Shown: piece by piece, positions 7,635 through 15,192 of the stretch
Layout of the letters: each line of letters begins with the position of its first letter
How positions within the stretch are numbered: position 1 is the first letter of the stretch
Assembly (NCBI RefSeq): GCF_026340465.1
Contig: NZ_JAPEPC010000002.1
Location: 1 to 64,000 of the forward strand
Origin: Streptomyces sp. NBC_01306
GTDB lineage: Bacteria; Actinomycetota; Actinomycetes; Streptomycetales; Streptomycetaceae
Direction of reading: 5' to 3'
Length of the DNA: 64,000 nt
The notes under the pieces: generated by a model
Databases searched by the model: none
Seen by the model: only the letters and a program-made list of their open reading frames with translations
What the model was told of the DNA's origin: nothing
Made by a program: the position numbers and the translations under genes

Positions 7635-7781
7635 GTGTCGCTCCATCAGTCCGGCCAGGCGACTCCGGGGGCCCTGAACCTCCCCGGACCGCGCGCTGTT
7701 GATCCACCGCAACGGCACCAGGAAGGCAGCCGGTGCACGAGAACAGACCCGTCGCCCCGCGCAGGAGGAGAGGGCCTGTGA
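7635..7781 (+). CDS. 48-aa leader ORF coupled to mtnB
   Basis: A GTG at 7635 follows a strong AAGGAG (7621-7626) at good spacing. The 48-residue peptide, starting VSLHQSGQATPGAL, ends in a TGA that overlaps the mtnB GTG as GTGA. No domain or signal is recognisable and Pro/Arg content is high. It may be a true small protein, a regulatory leader, or a way to deliver ribosomes to mtnB. Confidence 0.4.
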   Translation: MSLHQSGQATPGALNLPGPRAVDPPQRHQEGSRCTRTDPSPRAGGEGL

Positions 7782-8449
7782 AACCCGTATGCATCAGCGA
7801 GGATGCCGAGCTGCAGCGTGAACACCTCTCGGCTGCCTGCCAGTCCCTGTACCGGCGCGGCTGGATGCCCGGAACGTTCGGCAGCGTCTCGGTCAGGTCG
7901 GGTGAAGCGGTCATGATCACCGCAGGCGACCTGAGCAAGAGGGTGATGACCGATCAGGACACGGTGATGGTCGACCCGTTCAAAGGGCTGCCGCTGCTCG
8001 GAGAGAGCGAATGGCCGCCCGCCGAAACCCCGGTACACCTCGCGCTCTACCGGCGGCTGCCCGGCTGCGGAGCAGTGATCCACGCACACGCACCGTGGTC
8101 CACAGCACTTGCCACCCGGACCGCCGGCGCCGACCGCACCGGCCAAGTGGTCTTCGAGGAAATGGAAATGGCGAAGAGCCTCGACGTACCGGACCCCCGC
8201 CTGGTCGTACTGCCCATCGTCGCGAACCACCTGGACGCGTCCCTCATCGCCGACGACGTGACGGCCCTCCTCGATGATCCGGCCGCCGACACCCCGCCTG
8301 CTCTGCTCATCGACCGCGACGGCATGTTCTCCTTCGGCCGCGACATCGACGAAGCGCGCAACAGGCTGGAGTGCGTCGAGGAACTCAGCCACCTGCTCCT
8401 GCTGACGGGCGCCGACGAGCCCGGCACGGCCAAGGTGAGTGCCCGGTGA
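7778..8449 (+). CDS. mtnB: Methylthioribulose-1-phosphate dehydratase-like, class II aldolase family
   Basis: The 223-aa protein belongs to the class II aldolase/adducin family and best fits MtnB, which dehydrates methylthioribulose-1-phosphate in methionine salvage from MTA. Supporting features are RRGWMPGTFGSVSVR near residue 25 (the usual TSGNLSVR position), the zinc-binding H-x-H in VIHAHAPWS near residue 100, a catalytic Glu in FEEMEMAKSL, and a third His in PIVANHLD. The GTG start at 7778 has GGAGGAGAGG just upstream; an in-frame GTG at 7733 is weaker. The next gene, mtnD, overlaps by GTGA, and the pairing supports the salvage assignment. Other salvage steps (MTA cleavage, isomerase, enolase-phosphatase, aminotransferase) are not visible here. 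Confidence 0.82.
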   Translation: MKPVCISEDAELQREHLSAACQSLYRRGWMPGTFGSVSVRSGEAVMITAGDLSKRVMTDQDTVMVDPFKGLPLLGESEWPPAETPVHLALYRRLPGCGAVIHAHAPWSTALATRTAGADRTGQVVFEEMEMAKSLDVPDPRLVVLPIVANHLDASLIADDVTALLDDPAADTPPALLIDRDGMFSFGRDIDEARNRLECVEELSHLLLLTGADEPGTAKVSAR

Positions 8450-8997
8450 CGCTGCTGCAGATCATGCCGGAGGACGCACCGCAGACGATCACCGTGCACA
8501 GCGACGACCTGGACGTCATCCGCAAAGAACTGCTCAGAATCGGTGTGCGCTTCGCGCGATGGCACGCCGCCCGCCGGCTCCCCGCCGACGCGGACGACTC
8601 CACCATCATGAATGCCTACCGGAGCCACATCGATCACGTCAGCGCCGAGAGCAACCACCGGGTCGTCGACATCGCACGCATGACCCCCACCTCGCCCGGT
8701 CCCGGCCAGCCCCGGCACAAGGAGCACTTCCACGACGAGGACCTCGTGCGCTTCGTCGTAGCTGGAGCCGGCTGCTTCTACCTCCACGTCGCCGGTCAGG
8801 TACACGCGATGCTCTGCACAGCAGGAGATCTGCTGTCCATACCCAGCCGGACGAAGCACTGGTTCGACGCAGGGACACGACCGAACTACACCGCGGTCCG
8901 CTTCTTCCAGGATGACAACGGCTGCGCCGCCCGGTTCCTGCCGGACAGCATCGCCGCCCGGTTCCCGGCCTTCGACGAACTGACAGTCGCACCATGA
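8446..8997 (+). CDS. mtnD: Acireductone dioxygenase-like cupin with altered metal site
   Basis: The 183-aa protein aligns along its whole length with bacterial acireductone dioxygenase, which converts acireductone to the keto acid precursor of methionine. Matching parts are RIGVRFARWHA near residue 34, HFHDED near residue 94, the cupin strand GAGCFYLHVAGQVHAMLCTAGDLL, and SIPSRTKHWFDAG with the third His. The family binds Fe or Ni through His-x-His-x3-Glu plus a later His. Here the codon at the Glu position is CTC (HFHDEDLVRF), so the Glu is Leu. The enzyme may use a three-His site, recruit a nearby acid, or have a changed or lost activity. The GTG start overlaps the mtnB stop. Confidence 0.82.
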   Translation: MTLLQIMPEDAPQTITVHSDDLDVIRKELLRIGVRFARWHAARRLPADADDSTIMNAYRSHIDHVSAESNHRVVDIARMTPTSPGPGQPRHKEHFHDEDLVRFVVAGAGCFYLHVAGQVHAMLCTAGDLLSIPSRTKHWFDAGTRPNYTAVRFFQDDNGCAARFLPDSIAARFPAFDELTVAP

Positions 8998-9098
8998 GCG
9001 ACACAGCCGCCCTCCCAGCCGTCCGATGTCCCAGCCCCGAGCGGCACGAGCAACGTGACAGGCCCGCGCCGCCACATGGACGACGCAGAACCGCATAG
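8994..9098 (+). CDS. Possible 34-aa ORF coupled to mtnD
   Basis: ATG at 8994 overlaps the mtnD stop as ATGA. The ORF runs 34 codons (MSDTAALPAVRCPS...) to TAG with no recognisable domain. It may be the decayed start of a third operon gene, or chance. Confidence 0.2.
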   Translation: MSDTAALPAVRCPSPERHEQRDRPAPPHGRRRTA

Positions 9099-9130
9099 CG
9101 GAACGCAGAGGACGCAGAGGAACGTGGGCA
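9083..9130. repeat. Short ACGCAG repeats before the NB-ARC regulator
   Basis: ACGCAG occurs at 9083, 9103 and 9112, the last two within the tandem unit GAACGCAGAGGACGCAGAGG. No function is recognised. Confidence 0.25.
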
Positions 9131-9460
9131 CGATGTTCCGTCCCGGCATCTGCGCGCCACAGATGTTACCGGCGGACAACTCCCGGCCCCTGGGGCGGGG
9201 CCCGGGCTCTGACAACGTCGTCATCCGGATACCCACCAGCACATCCGACGCCGAGTGCGCCGGTGGACACCTGGATACACATAGGCAGCCCCGCCCGAGC
9301 CAGTTCGCAACCACGACCTGGACCACCGAGCCTGCAGCCCCCGCCGCCTGCACCGAGCGGGTCGGGAGCCCAATCAGCATCTGAAGTACGCACGGCATCC
9401 CACCAACTCCGCTCCGGAGCTGGCCGCTCTAGACGATCTGTACGATTCTGGGGGCTTGAA

Positions 9461-10864
9461 GTGGTACGGGAACCAGCGCAGGGATCAACAACAACCCGGC
9501 CTTCCCACACGGATGCCGGCTACCCGCCGCGTACCGGCGGTCCCGCAACATTCGGGCAACTGCTCCGGGCCCACCGCACACAGCGAGGACTCTCCCTCAC
9601 ACAACTCGCCGCCCTCGTACACTTCAACCGGGGCCACGTCAGCAAGATCGAAACCGACAAACGACCTCCCTCGGTCAGCTTCGCAGAGGCCTGCGACCGG
9701 GAACTCGACGTCGGAAACACCTTCACCACCATCGCCTCAGCCCTCGAAGCCGCCTCCCGCCATCAGCAAGGATGGATCCAGCCCGCCCAACTTCCCCCGG
9801 CCAAAAAGAACTTCGTGGGACGGCGTGACCACCTGACCCGCCTCGAAAGGTTACTCCCCGGCGACCAGCACTCCCTTGCCTTACCCGTCGCACTCATCAG
9901 CGGACCACCGGGCGTCGGCAAAACCGCACTCGCAGTACAAGCGGCACACCGGGCCGTCAACGACGGCCACTTCACCGACGGGCAACTCTTCGTCAACCTC
10001 CAGGGCCCCGAGCCAGGAACCGCAGCAGCCCCCCACGACGTCCTCGAAGACCTGCTCCGCGCCGTGGGCGTACCGACCGACCGCATCCCCACAGACCTGG
10101 ACCAAAGGGCCGCCACCTTCCGGTCCTTCCTCCACGGCCGCGAAATACTGCTCGTCCTGGACAACGCCGCCAACGCCCAGCAGATCTATCCCCTGCTGCC
10201 CGGCTCACCAGGATGCGCCGTCATAGTCACCAGCCGCTCACGCCTGCCGGGACTCATGTCCCGCGTCGACGCCACCACCCTCCCACTGGCAGAACTGTGC
10301 CAGCCCGAAGCCGCCATGCTGATCCGCGCGATCATAGGCGACACACGCGCCGACGCCGGCCCCAGCGCCGTAACCGTCCTGGCAGAACGCTGCGGACACC
10401 TCCCCCTCGCACTGGTCCTCGCCGCCGAACACATCGTCAGCCACCAACACCACAGCGCCGACACGCTCGCCACCGAACTCAAACCCGAACACGCCCGCCT
10501 CAACCTCGCCGAAGGCGACATCGCACTCCGCAACGCCTTCGACACCAGCTACAGAGCGCTCGACGAACAGAGCGCCCGTATGTTCCGCCTCCTAGGCATA
10601 CTCCCCGGCCACCTCATCGACGCCACCACCACCGCCACACCCGCAGGCATCACCCACAATGAAGCCGCACGACTCCTCCACAGCCTCGCCAGCGCACACC
10701 TCATCCGAAGCCAGGACGAACACCACTACCACATGCACATCCTCCTACGAGCCTACGCAGCCGACCTCGCACGGAAACTCGACACCCAACCCCAACCCAC
10801 GAAGGCAATACACCCCACAGCCAAACCAGCAGCCACACCCACCCAACCCTCCCTCGTCGCCTAA
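9461..10864 (+). CDS. XRE-type HTH plus NB-ARC ATPase regulator
   Basis: The 467-aa protein combines an XRE helix-turn-helix at about residues 30-85 (FGQLLRAHRTQRGLSLTQLAALVHFNRGHVSKIE) with a STAND-type NB-ARC ATPase. The ATPase has a P-loop GPPGVGKTALA near residue 150, a kinase-2 strand ILLVLDNA, a sensor TSRSRL, and a GxP-like HLPLAL. A winged-helix-like region follows, but there are no TPR repeats, so it resembles a truncated AfsR-type regulator lacking the SARP domain. The GTG at 9461 with GGGGG upstream is chosen; an ATG at 9263 would add 66 residues of atypical sequence. It could activate the adjacent SAM cassette in response to nucleotide-dependent switching. Its codon use (C- and A-rich) resembles the dehalogenase gene but not region B. 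Confidence 0.8.
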   Translation: MVREPAQGSTTTRPSHTDAGYPPRTGGPATFGQLLRAHRTQRGLSLTQLAALVHFNRGHVSKIETDKRPPSVSFAEACDRELDVGNTFTTIASALEAASRHQQGWIQPAQLPPAKKNFVGRRDHLTRLERLLPGDQHSLALPVALISGPPGVGKTALAVQAAHRAVNDGHFTDGQLFVNLQGPEPGTAAAPHDVLEDLLRAVGVPTDRIPTDLDQRAATFRSFLHGREILLVLDNAANAQQIYPLLPGSPGCAVIVTSRSRLPGLMSRVDATTLPLAELCQPEAAMLIRAIIGDTRADAGPSAVTVLAERCGHLPLALVLAAEHIVSHQHHSADTLATELKPEHARLNLAEGDIALRNAFDTSYRALDEQSARMFRLLGILPGHLIDATTTATPAGITHNEAARLLHSLASAHLIRSQDEHHYHMHILLRAYAADLARKLDTQPQPTKAIHPTAKPAATPTQPSLVA

Positions 10865-10865
10865 G

Positions 10866-11258
10866 GGCTGTCCTGTAAATAAGCTTTGGCTCACCTCGGG
10901 CGTGCTTGGCCGCCGTGTGTCCCGCTCGTTGTCCGGCGAGAGCGAGGTTGTGCAGGCGGGCGATGCCGCGCATGGCGTGGTGGACTCCGTCGCCTTTGAG
11001 GCGGCAGTCGCGGAGGATCTTCCAGGTCTTCATGCGGGCGAAGGTGTGCTCGACGCGGGCCCGGCCCTGCTTGTGGGACCAGTAAGCCGCGACCAGCAGC
11101 GCCCGCTCCTCCAAGGAAAGGCCCCACGGCCGACCCTTGCGGACCGTGGTCGCACCCTCGCGCCGCAGCACGGTCACCAGCTTTACGAAGGCGCGCGGGC
11201 TCATCCCGGTGAACGGGGCTGTCCTGGACGGCTCCCACGCCGTGATCACACCAGCCAC
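10866..11258 (-). pseudogene. IS5-family transposase remnant with internal deletion
   Basis: The start (MSPRAFVKLVTVLRREG... LSLEERALLVAAYW) and the end (RVEHTFARMKTWKILRDCRLKGDG... HAMRGIARLHNLALAG) match the two ends of DDE transposases common in Streptomyces IS5-type elements. The central part with the first catalytic Asp residues is absent: the two ends join in frame near 11079 (AAYW then SHKQ). The reading frame then runs past the usual C-terminus into flanking DNA. It cannot transpose by itself. It abuts the stop of the NB-ARC gene, so an insertion landed right behind that gene. Confidence 0.75.
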
Positions 11259-11306
11259 GCCGGGATCATCGCACCGTAGCGTGCCCCGCCAGCAAGCCTC
11301 CCCACC

Positions 11307-11666
11307 TCAGCGGAACTCGTGGACCAACTGGATCTCGCCGACGATGTGGGCGTTGAAGTCGTCCAGCTCCTCGGCTGGAACCCAGAGCTCAAGGATCGTC
11401 TGCCCGCCGGCCTGCTGGATGGGATACCGGCTCAAGAACTCCGACTCGACCTCGAAACGAGTGACGAAGCCTGCGCCGTCGTGCTTCACGTTCCAGTCCC
11501 GGGCGATCCTGATCGCGTAGTCCTCGTTCAGGACCGGGTAGAAGATCGGCTGCTCGGGCAGCCGGGGTGGCCAGGCACGCCAGTTCAGCTCCCGAACCAG
11601 ATCCAGCTCCTTGGGGCCGGTGGGGCGCCACAGGGTCGTCGTTGCTTGCCGGCTGGTCATGTGCAT
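11307..11666 (-). CDS. Conserved Streptomyces hypothetical protein
   Basis: The 119-aa protein contains LWRPTGPKELDLV, WPPRLPEQPIFYPVLNEDYAIRIARDWNVKH and ELWVPAEELDDFNAHIVGEI. I recognise this as a small protein frequent in Streptomyces that databases sometimes label ADP-ribosylation/crystallin J1; that label is not supported by any visible catalytic motif. It is rich in aromatic and acidic residues, has no signal peptide or membrane segment, and is likely cytoplasmic. ATG at 11666 and 11660 are both possible. It is flanked by an IS remnant and a TetR gene, so its place in the island may be incidental. Confidence 0.7.
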   Translation of the reverse strand: MHMTSRQATTTLWRPTGPKELDLVRELNWRAWPPRLPEQPIFYPVLNEDYAIRIARDWNVKHDGAGFVTRFEVESEFLSRYPIQQAGGQTILELWVPAEELDDFNAHIVGEIQLVHEFR

Positions 11667-12092
11667 CGCTCTCTGAACGTAGACCGCTGGTATGGCGGGT
11701 CGAGAGACCGGACGATACCGGCACCGCGAACTCAGTAGCTACACAGTTTCCGCAGCGTGGGCAGCTCCGTGACCAGCAGTTACGGGACAGTCCTCAGAGC
11801 CCACGACAGACAAACAAACGAGTCATCCAGCTCGGGACACGGACCACCGGTCCGACAGCACAACAGCCGCCCGACAGCCCCCATCGGACGGCAGAACCAC
11901 GTCCGGGCAGCGGAGCGGCTTTCGGACGGCAACGGCAGGACGGACGCGCTGAGCTGAACCCGCCGTAGCCCAGAACAAACAACAAGAGCAAACTGAACAC
12001 AAGATCATTTCAGTGAAGGGACTGAGCCCTCCCCCGCCAAGTGGCCGTGTCTCCGGTGACCGGATACCCCGGCACTGCTGAGCCGTCACGGG
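11667..12092. other. Gap of about 430 nt with no gene seen
   Basis: No ORF here has protein-like composition, and no convincing repeats or RNA signals were found. Confidence 0.5.
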
Positions 12093-12662
12093 TCACTCGG
12101 CAAGTGCCCTCTCGATCAGAACAGCTGCCACCTGCTCAGCACGGTCAACAGCGTTATCCACCGACCGCATCGAATCAGCGATACAAGCCCCCTCATGAAG
12201 GATCAACACCTGCGCCGCCAGCGCAGCAGGATCCTGGGCACGGGCCTGCGTCGCGAGATCCTCCAAGTACGCAAAGAGCCAAGCCTTCTGATCACGGGCA
12301 ACCTCTCGGCCCGGATGATCCTCAGGCAACTCCACAGAAGCATTGATAAAGGCACACCCCCGCGAGTTCCGCTCACGCATCCAGTCACGCAAAGCACTGA
12401 ACGTCGCGAGGATCTTCTCACCGGGGGGAGCATCATCATCGTTCGCGTGCTTCACCAACGTAGAACGCCACAGACCATCGCGAGCACGCAGATACGCGAC
12501 GATCAGATCTTCCTTCGAGCCGAAGCAGTCATACAGGGTCTTCTTGGTGACACCCGCCTCGTCCGCGATCGCCTCCACGCCCACAGCGCGGATCCCCTGC
12601 TCGTAGAACAGCCGCGACGCGGTCTCAAGGACCCTCACACCAGCCGGCGTCAGGTGCCTCAT
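12093..12662 (-). CDS. TetR/AcrR-family regulator
   Basis: The 189-aa protein has an N-terminal helix-turn-helix (ASRLFYEQGIRAVGVEAIADEAGVTKKTLYDCFGSKEDLI) at residues 10-50 and a helical ligand domain containing MRERNSRGCAFINASVELP, a pattern common in YfiR/AcrR-like repressors. The ATG at 12662 is chosen because an operator at 12720-12737 would otherwise be inside the gene; GTG codons at 12689 and 12710 are alternatives. The same operator type precedes the mtnB leader 4.7 kb away, so this protein may control both itself and the salvage genes. The inducing ligand is unknown; an intermediate or product of the SAM cassette is an obvious guess. Confidence 0.85.
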   Translation of the reverse strand: MRHLTPAGVRVLETASRLFYEQGIRAVGVEAIADEAGVTKKTLYDCFGSKEDLIVAYLRARDGLWRSTLVKHANDDDAPPGEKILATFSALRDWMRERNSRGCAFINASVELPEDHPGREVARDQKAWLFAYLEDLATQARAQDPAALAAQVLILHEGACIADSMRSVDNAVDRAEQVAAVLIERALAE

Positions 12663-12719
12663 ACCCCGCCGCTTACCTCTCCGGCCCACGGTCTCACTGT
12701 TAATAGTCACCACCGAACG

Positions 12720-12737
12720 GTACACCCAACGGTATAC
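12720..12737. promoter_or_regulatory. TetR autoregulatory operator
   Basis: GTACACC and GGTATAC flank CAAC; the arms match at six of seven positions. Read on the minus strand, GTATACCGTTGG resembles CTATACCGGTTGG of the 7583-7600 site. A second weak palindrome, ACCG-AA-CGGT, abuts it at 12712-12721. Confidence 0.6.
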
Positions 12738-13150
12738 TTACGACAGTTGTCGCACCGCCCCGGAATCCCGGCACCAATAACCGGGGCGCCGGACGGAACC
12801 CGCCCTGCCCGGCGCCCCGAAGCGACGGAACCACACCACTCCCTCTGCACCCCGGCACCGGGACAGCTACCCCATGCGCCATCCATGCGCAAACCAATGG
12901 AAATTGGACACCCACCCGTCGGCGGCGGACTCATTCCCGCCGACTCCCAGGGTGGCGACACGCCGCCGACGGTGTAATGCCGTTCCCCGACCGCCGGACC
13001 CGACCAGGCTGTACACGGTCACCGCTCTACCGGAATATCGCCGGGCACGACCACCTGGGCACAACTCACCAACACCGTGCCGCAGTAAAACACTTCGGGC
13101 CACACCACACCCGATATCCACAATCCCGAACACCACAATGGGGAGGCCCC
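12738..13150. other. Upstream region of the dehalogenase gene
   Basis: About 410 nt with no credible gene. It presumably holds the promoter of the plus-strand dehalogenase gene, but I could not assign a -10/-35 pair. Confidence 0.4.
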
Positions 13151-13843
13151 ATGGACCGGGCGAACAACATCGAAGCCATCGTCTTCGACGTCCTCGGCAC
13201 CATGGTCGACGAACCGGGCAGCCTGCGAACAGCCATCCGCAACGCACTGCCCGCAGCCGACGACACGACCATCGACCAACTCCTCACCGTATGGCAGAAC
13301 CACGTCGCCAACGAACAGCAACGCATCCACGAAGGGACCCGCCCCTACGCCAACTCCGACATCATCGACCGCGAAGCAGCCCACCACGTAGCCGCCCGCT
13401 CCGGCCTCACCGACCCCGACACCATCGAACAACTCGCGACAGCAGGCCAGCGCATGAAACCCTGGAACGACTCCCCCACCGCGCTCGCCAGCCTCGCCGC
13501 GAACTTCCCGGTACTCGCCCTCACCCACGCCAGCCGTGCATGCCTGCTGCGCCTCAACGCGCACGCCGGTCTCCGCTGGCACCAAGCCCTCTCAGCCGAA
13601 GACGCCCAGGCCTACAAACCCGCGCCCCAGGTGTACCAACTCGCGCTCAACGCCGCGCAATGCCCACCCCAACACGTCCTCATGGTTGCCGCACACGCCT
13701 GGGACCTGCGCGGAGCCCAGAGCCACGGAATACTGACCGCCTACATCCACCGACCCACCGGAAACCCCCCGAGCAAGACCGACACCTTCAACTGGCACAC
13801 GAACAACCTCACCGAACTCACCCACGCCCTGGCCACACCATAG
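13151..13843 (+). CDS. Haloacid dehalogenase type II-like HAD hydrolase
   Basis: The 230-aa protein has the HAD fold. The nucleophile motif is AIVFDVLGTMVDE near residue 11, where the first Asp forms the covalent ester. Motif II is LTHAS near residue 125, a KPAPQVYQLAL Lys motif lies near residue 160, and VAAHAWDLRGAQ matches the motif of L-2-haloacid dehalogenases (usually SSNAWDATGA). The family hydrolyses 2-haloalkanoic acids to 2-hydroxy acids, although many members are annotated this way without proof. ATG at 13151 has GGGAGG just upstream. Its C-ending codon style matches the NB-ARC gene and ends abruptly at the next gene. It may detoxify or process a small acid made by the island, or be unrelated cargo. 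Confidence 0.8.
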   Translation: MDRANNIEAIVFDVLGTMVDEPGSLRTAIRNALPAADDTTIDQLLTVWQNHVANEQQRIHEGTRPYANSDIIDREAAHHVAARSGLTDPDTIEQLATAGQRMKPWNDSPTALASLAANFPVLALTHASRACLLRLNAHAGLRWHQALSAEDAQAYKPAPQVYQLALNAAQCPPQHVLMVAAHAWDLRGAQSHGILTAYIHRPTGNPPSKTDTFNWHTNNLTELTHALATP

Positions 13844-13855
13844 AAGCACCAGCAC

Positions 13856-15070
13856 TCACCAGTCGTGAACGGAACCGTCTCGCAAGCTGTTGACCGGCAG
13901 GTACTTGCGCTCGTACGGGAACCTCGCAGCTGCTGTCTCGTCGAACTCGACGCCGATGCCGGGCTCGTCGCCGGGGTGCATCAGGCCGTCCTCGAACGTC
14001 CAGGAGGTGTGGAACACCTCCTCGTAGCCCGGCAGATGGGCCATGTACTCCTGCATGCCGAAGTTCGGGACGGACAGGTCGACGTGGAGTGCTGCGGCGA
14101 GCGAGGCCGGGGAGAGGTCACCCGCGCCGTGTGAGCCGGAGCGCACCCCGTACAGCTCGGCCAGAGAGAAGATCTTACGGAGGTGGGTGATGCCGCCCGC
14201 GTGGGAGACGGAGGTGCGGACGTAGTCGATCAGCCGGTTGGTGATCAGGTGCTGGCAGTCCCAGATGGAGTTGAAGATCTCGCCGACCGCGAGCGGCGTC
14301 GTGGTGTGCTGGCGGATCAGGCGGAACGCCTCCTGGTCCTCGGCCGGAGTCGGGTCCTCGATCCAGAAAAGGCGGTACGGCTCCAGGGACTTGCCGAGCC
14401 GGCCCGCCTCGATCGGGGTGAGCCGGTGGTGCACGTCGTGCAGGAGCTGGAAGCCGTAGCCGAACTCCTCGCGGACAGCGGCCATGTACGTCGGCACGAA
14501 GTCCACGTAGGCGCCCGTGTCCCAGACTTCCTCGGTGGGAAGAGCGCCATCGGCAGGCTCGTACGTCGCACCGTCTCCCTTACGCATGCCGTAGACCCGC
14601 TCCAGCCCCGGCACCGCCGCCTGCGCGCGCACCGCGCGGAAGCCCTTGTCGAGGAAGCGTCCTACGTCGTCGAGGAGTTCGGGGATCGTGTTGCCGCTGG
14701 CGTGGCCGTAGACGGTGACGCCATCACGGGCCGCGCCGCCGAGCAGCTGGTACACCGGCAGGCCCGCGACCTTGCCCTTGATGTCCCACAGGGCGACGTC
14801 GACGGCGGCGATGGCGGTCATGGTGACCGGGCCGCGCCGCCAGTAGGCACCCTTGTACAGGTACTGCCACAGGTGCTCGATACGCGCCGGGTCCTTGCCG
14901 ACGAGGGTCGGGCAGACGTGGTCGCGCAGGTAGGAGGCGACGGACAGCTCACGGCCGTTGAGGGTGGCGTCGCCGATGCCGGTGACGCCGTCGGAAGTGG
15001 TGATCTTCAGGGTGACGTAGTTGCGGCCGGGGCAGGTGACAAAGACCTCGGCTGAGGTGATCGTGGCCAT
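13856..15070 (-). CDS. manD: Mannonate dehydratase, enolase superfamily
   Basis: The 404-aa protein is a ManD-type enolase-superfamily dehydratase that removes water from D-mannonate (sometimes D-gluconate) to give 2-keto-3-deoxygluconate. Signs are the N-terminal capping domain, AIAAVDVALWDIKGK near residue 85, an Arg-Tyr pair in RAVRAQAAVPGLERVYG near residue 145, metal ligands in HDVHHRL, IEDPTPAEDQEAF and AVGEIFNS, and SHGAGDLSPAS. The start at 15070 fits family length; the longer ORF is leader. It is the last gene of a four-gene operon with the reductase, zinc dehydrogenase and MFS transporter, which defines a hexuronate or hexonate pathway ending in KDG. Confidence 0.88.
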   Translation of the reverse strand: MATITSAEVFVTCPGRNYVTLKITTSDGVTGIGDATLNGRELSVASYLRDHVCPTLVGKDPARIEHLWQYLYKGAYWRRGPVTMTAIAAVDVALWDIKGKVAGLPVYQLLGGAARDGVTVYGHASGNTIPELLDDVGRFLDKGFRAVRAQAAVPGLERVYGMRKGDGATYEPADGALPTEEVWDTGAYVDFVPTYMAAVREEFGYGFQLLHDVHHRLTPIEAGRLGKSLEPYRLFWIEDPTPAEDQEAFRLIRQHTTTPLAVGEIFNSIWDCQHLITNRLIDYVRTSVSHAGGITHLRKIFSLAELYGVRSGSHGAGDLSPASLAAALHVDLSVPNFGMQEYMAHLPGYEEVFHTSWTFEDGLMHPGDEPGIGVEFDETAAARFPYERKYLPVNSLRDGSVHDW

Positions 15071-15192
15071 GGGGTGCCGTTCTTCTCGTTGGACGGGAAG
15101 GTCGCTTCGTAGGGAGGGAAGGTCGCTTCGTGGGGCGGGGTGAAAGTGCGGGTGATGCCGGCCGCCGCACGGGGCGGCGGTCGGCACCGGCT

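Noticed and set aside
10866..11226. GGCTGTCCTG at both ends of the transposase remnant as IS inverted repeats
   Set aside because: The two copies are in direct, not inverted, orientation and one lies inside the coding remnant.
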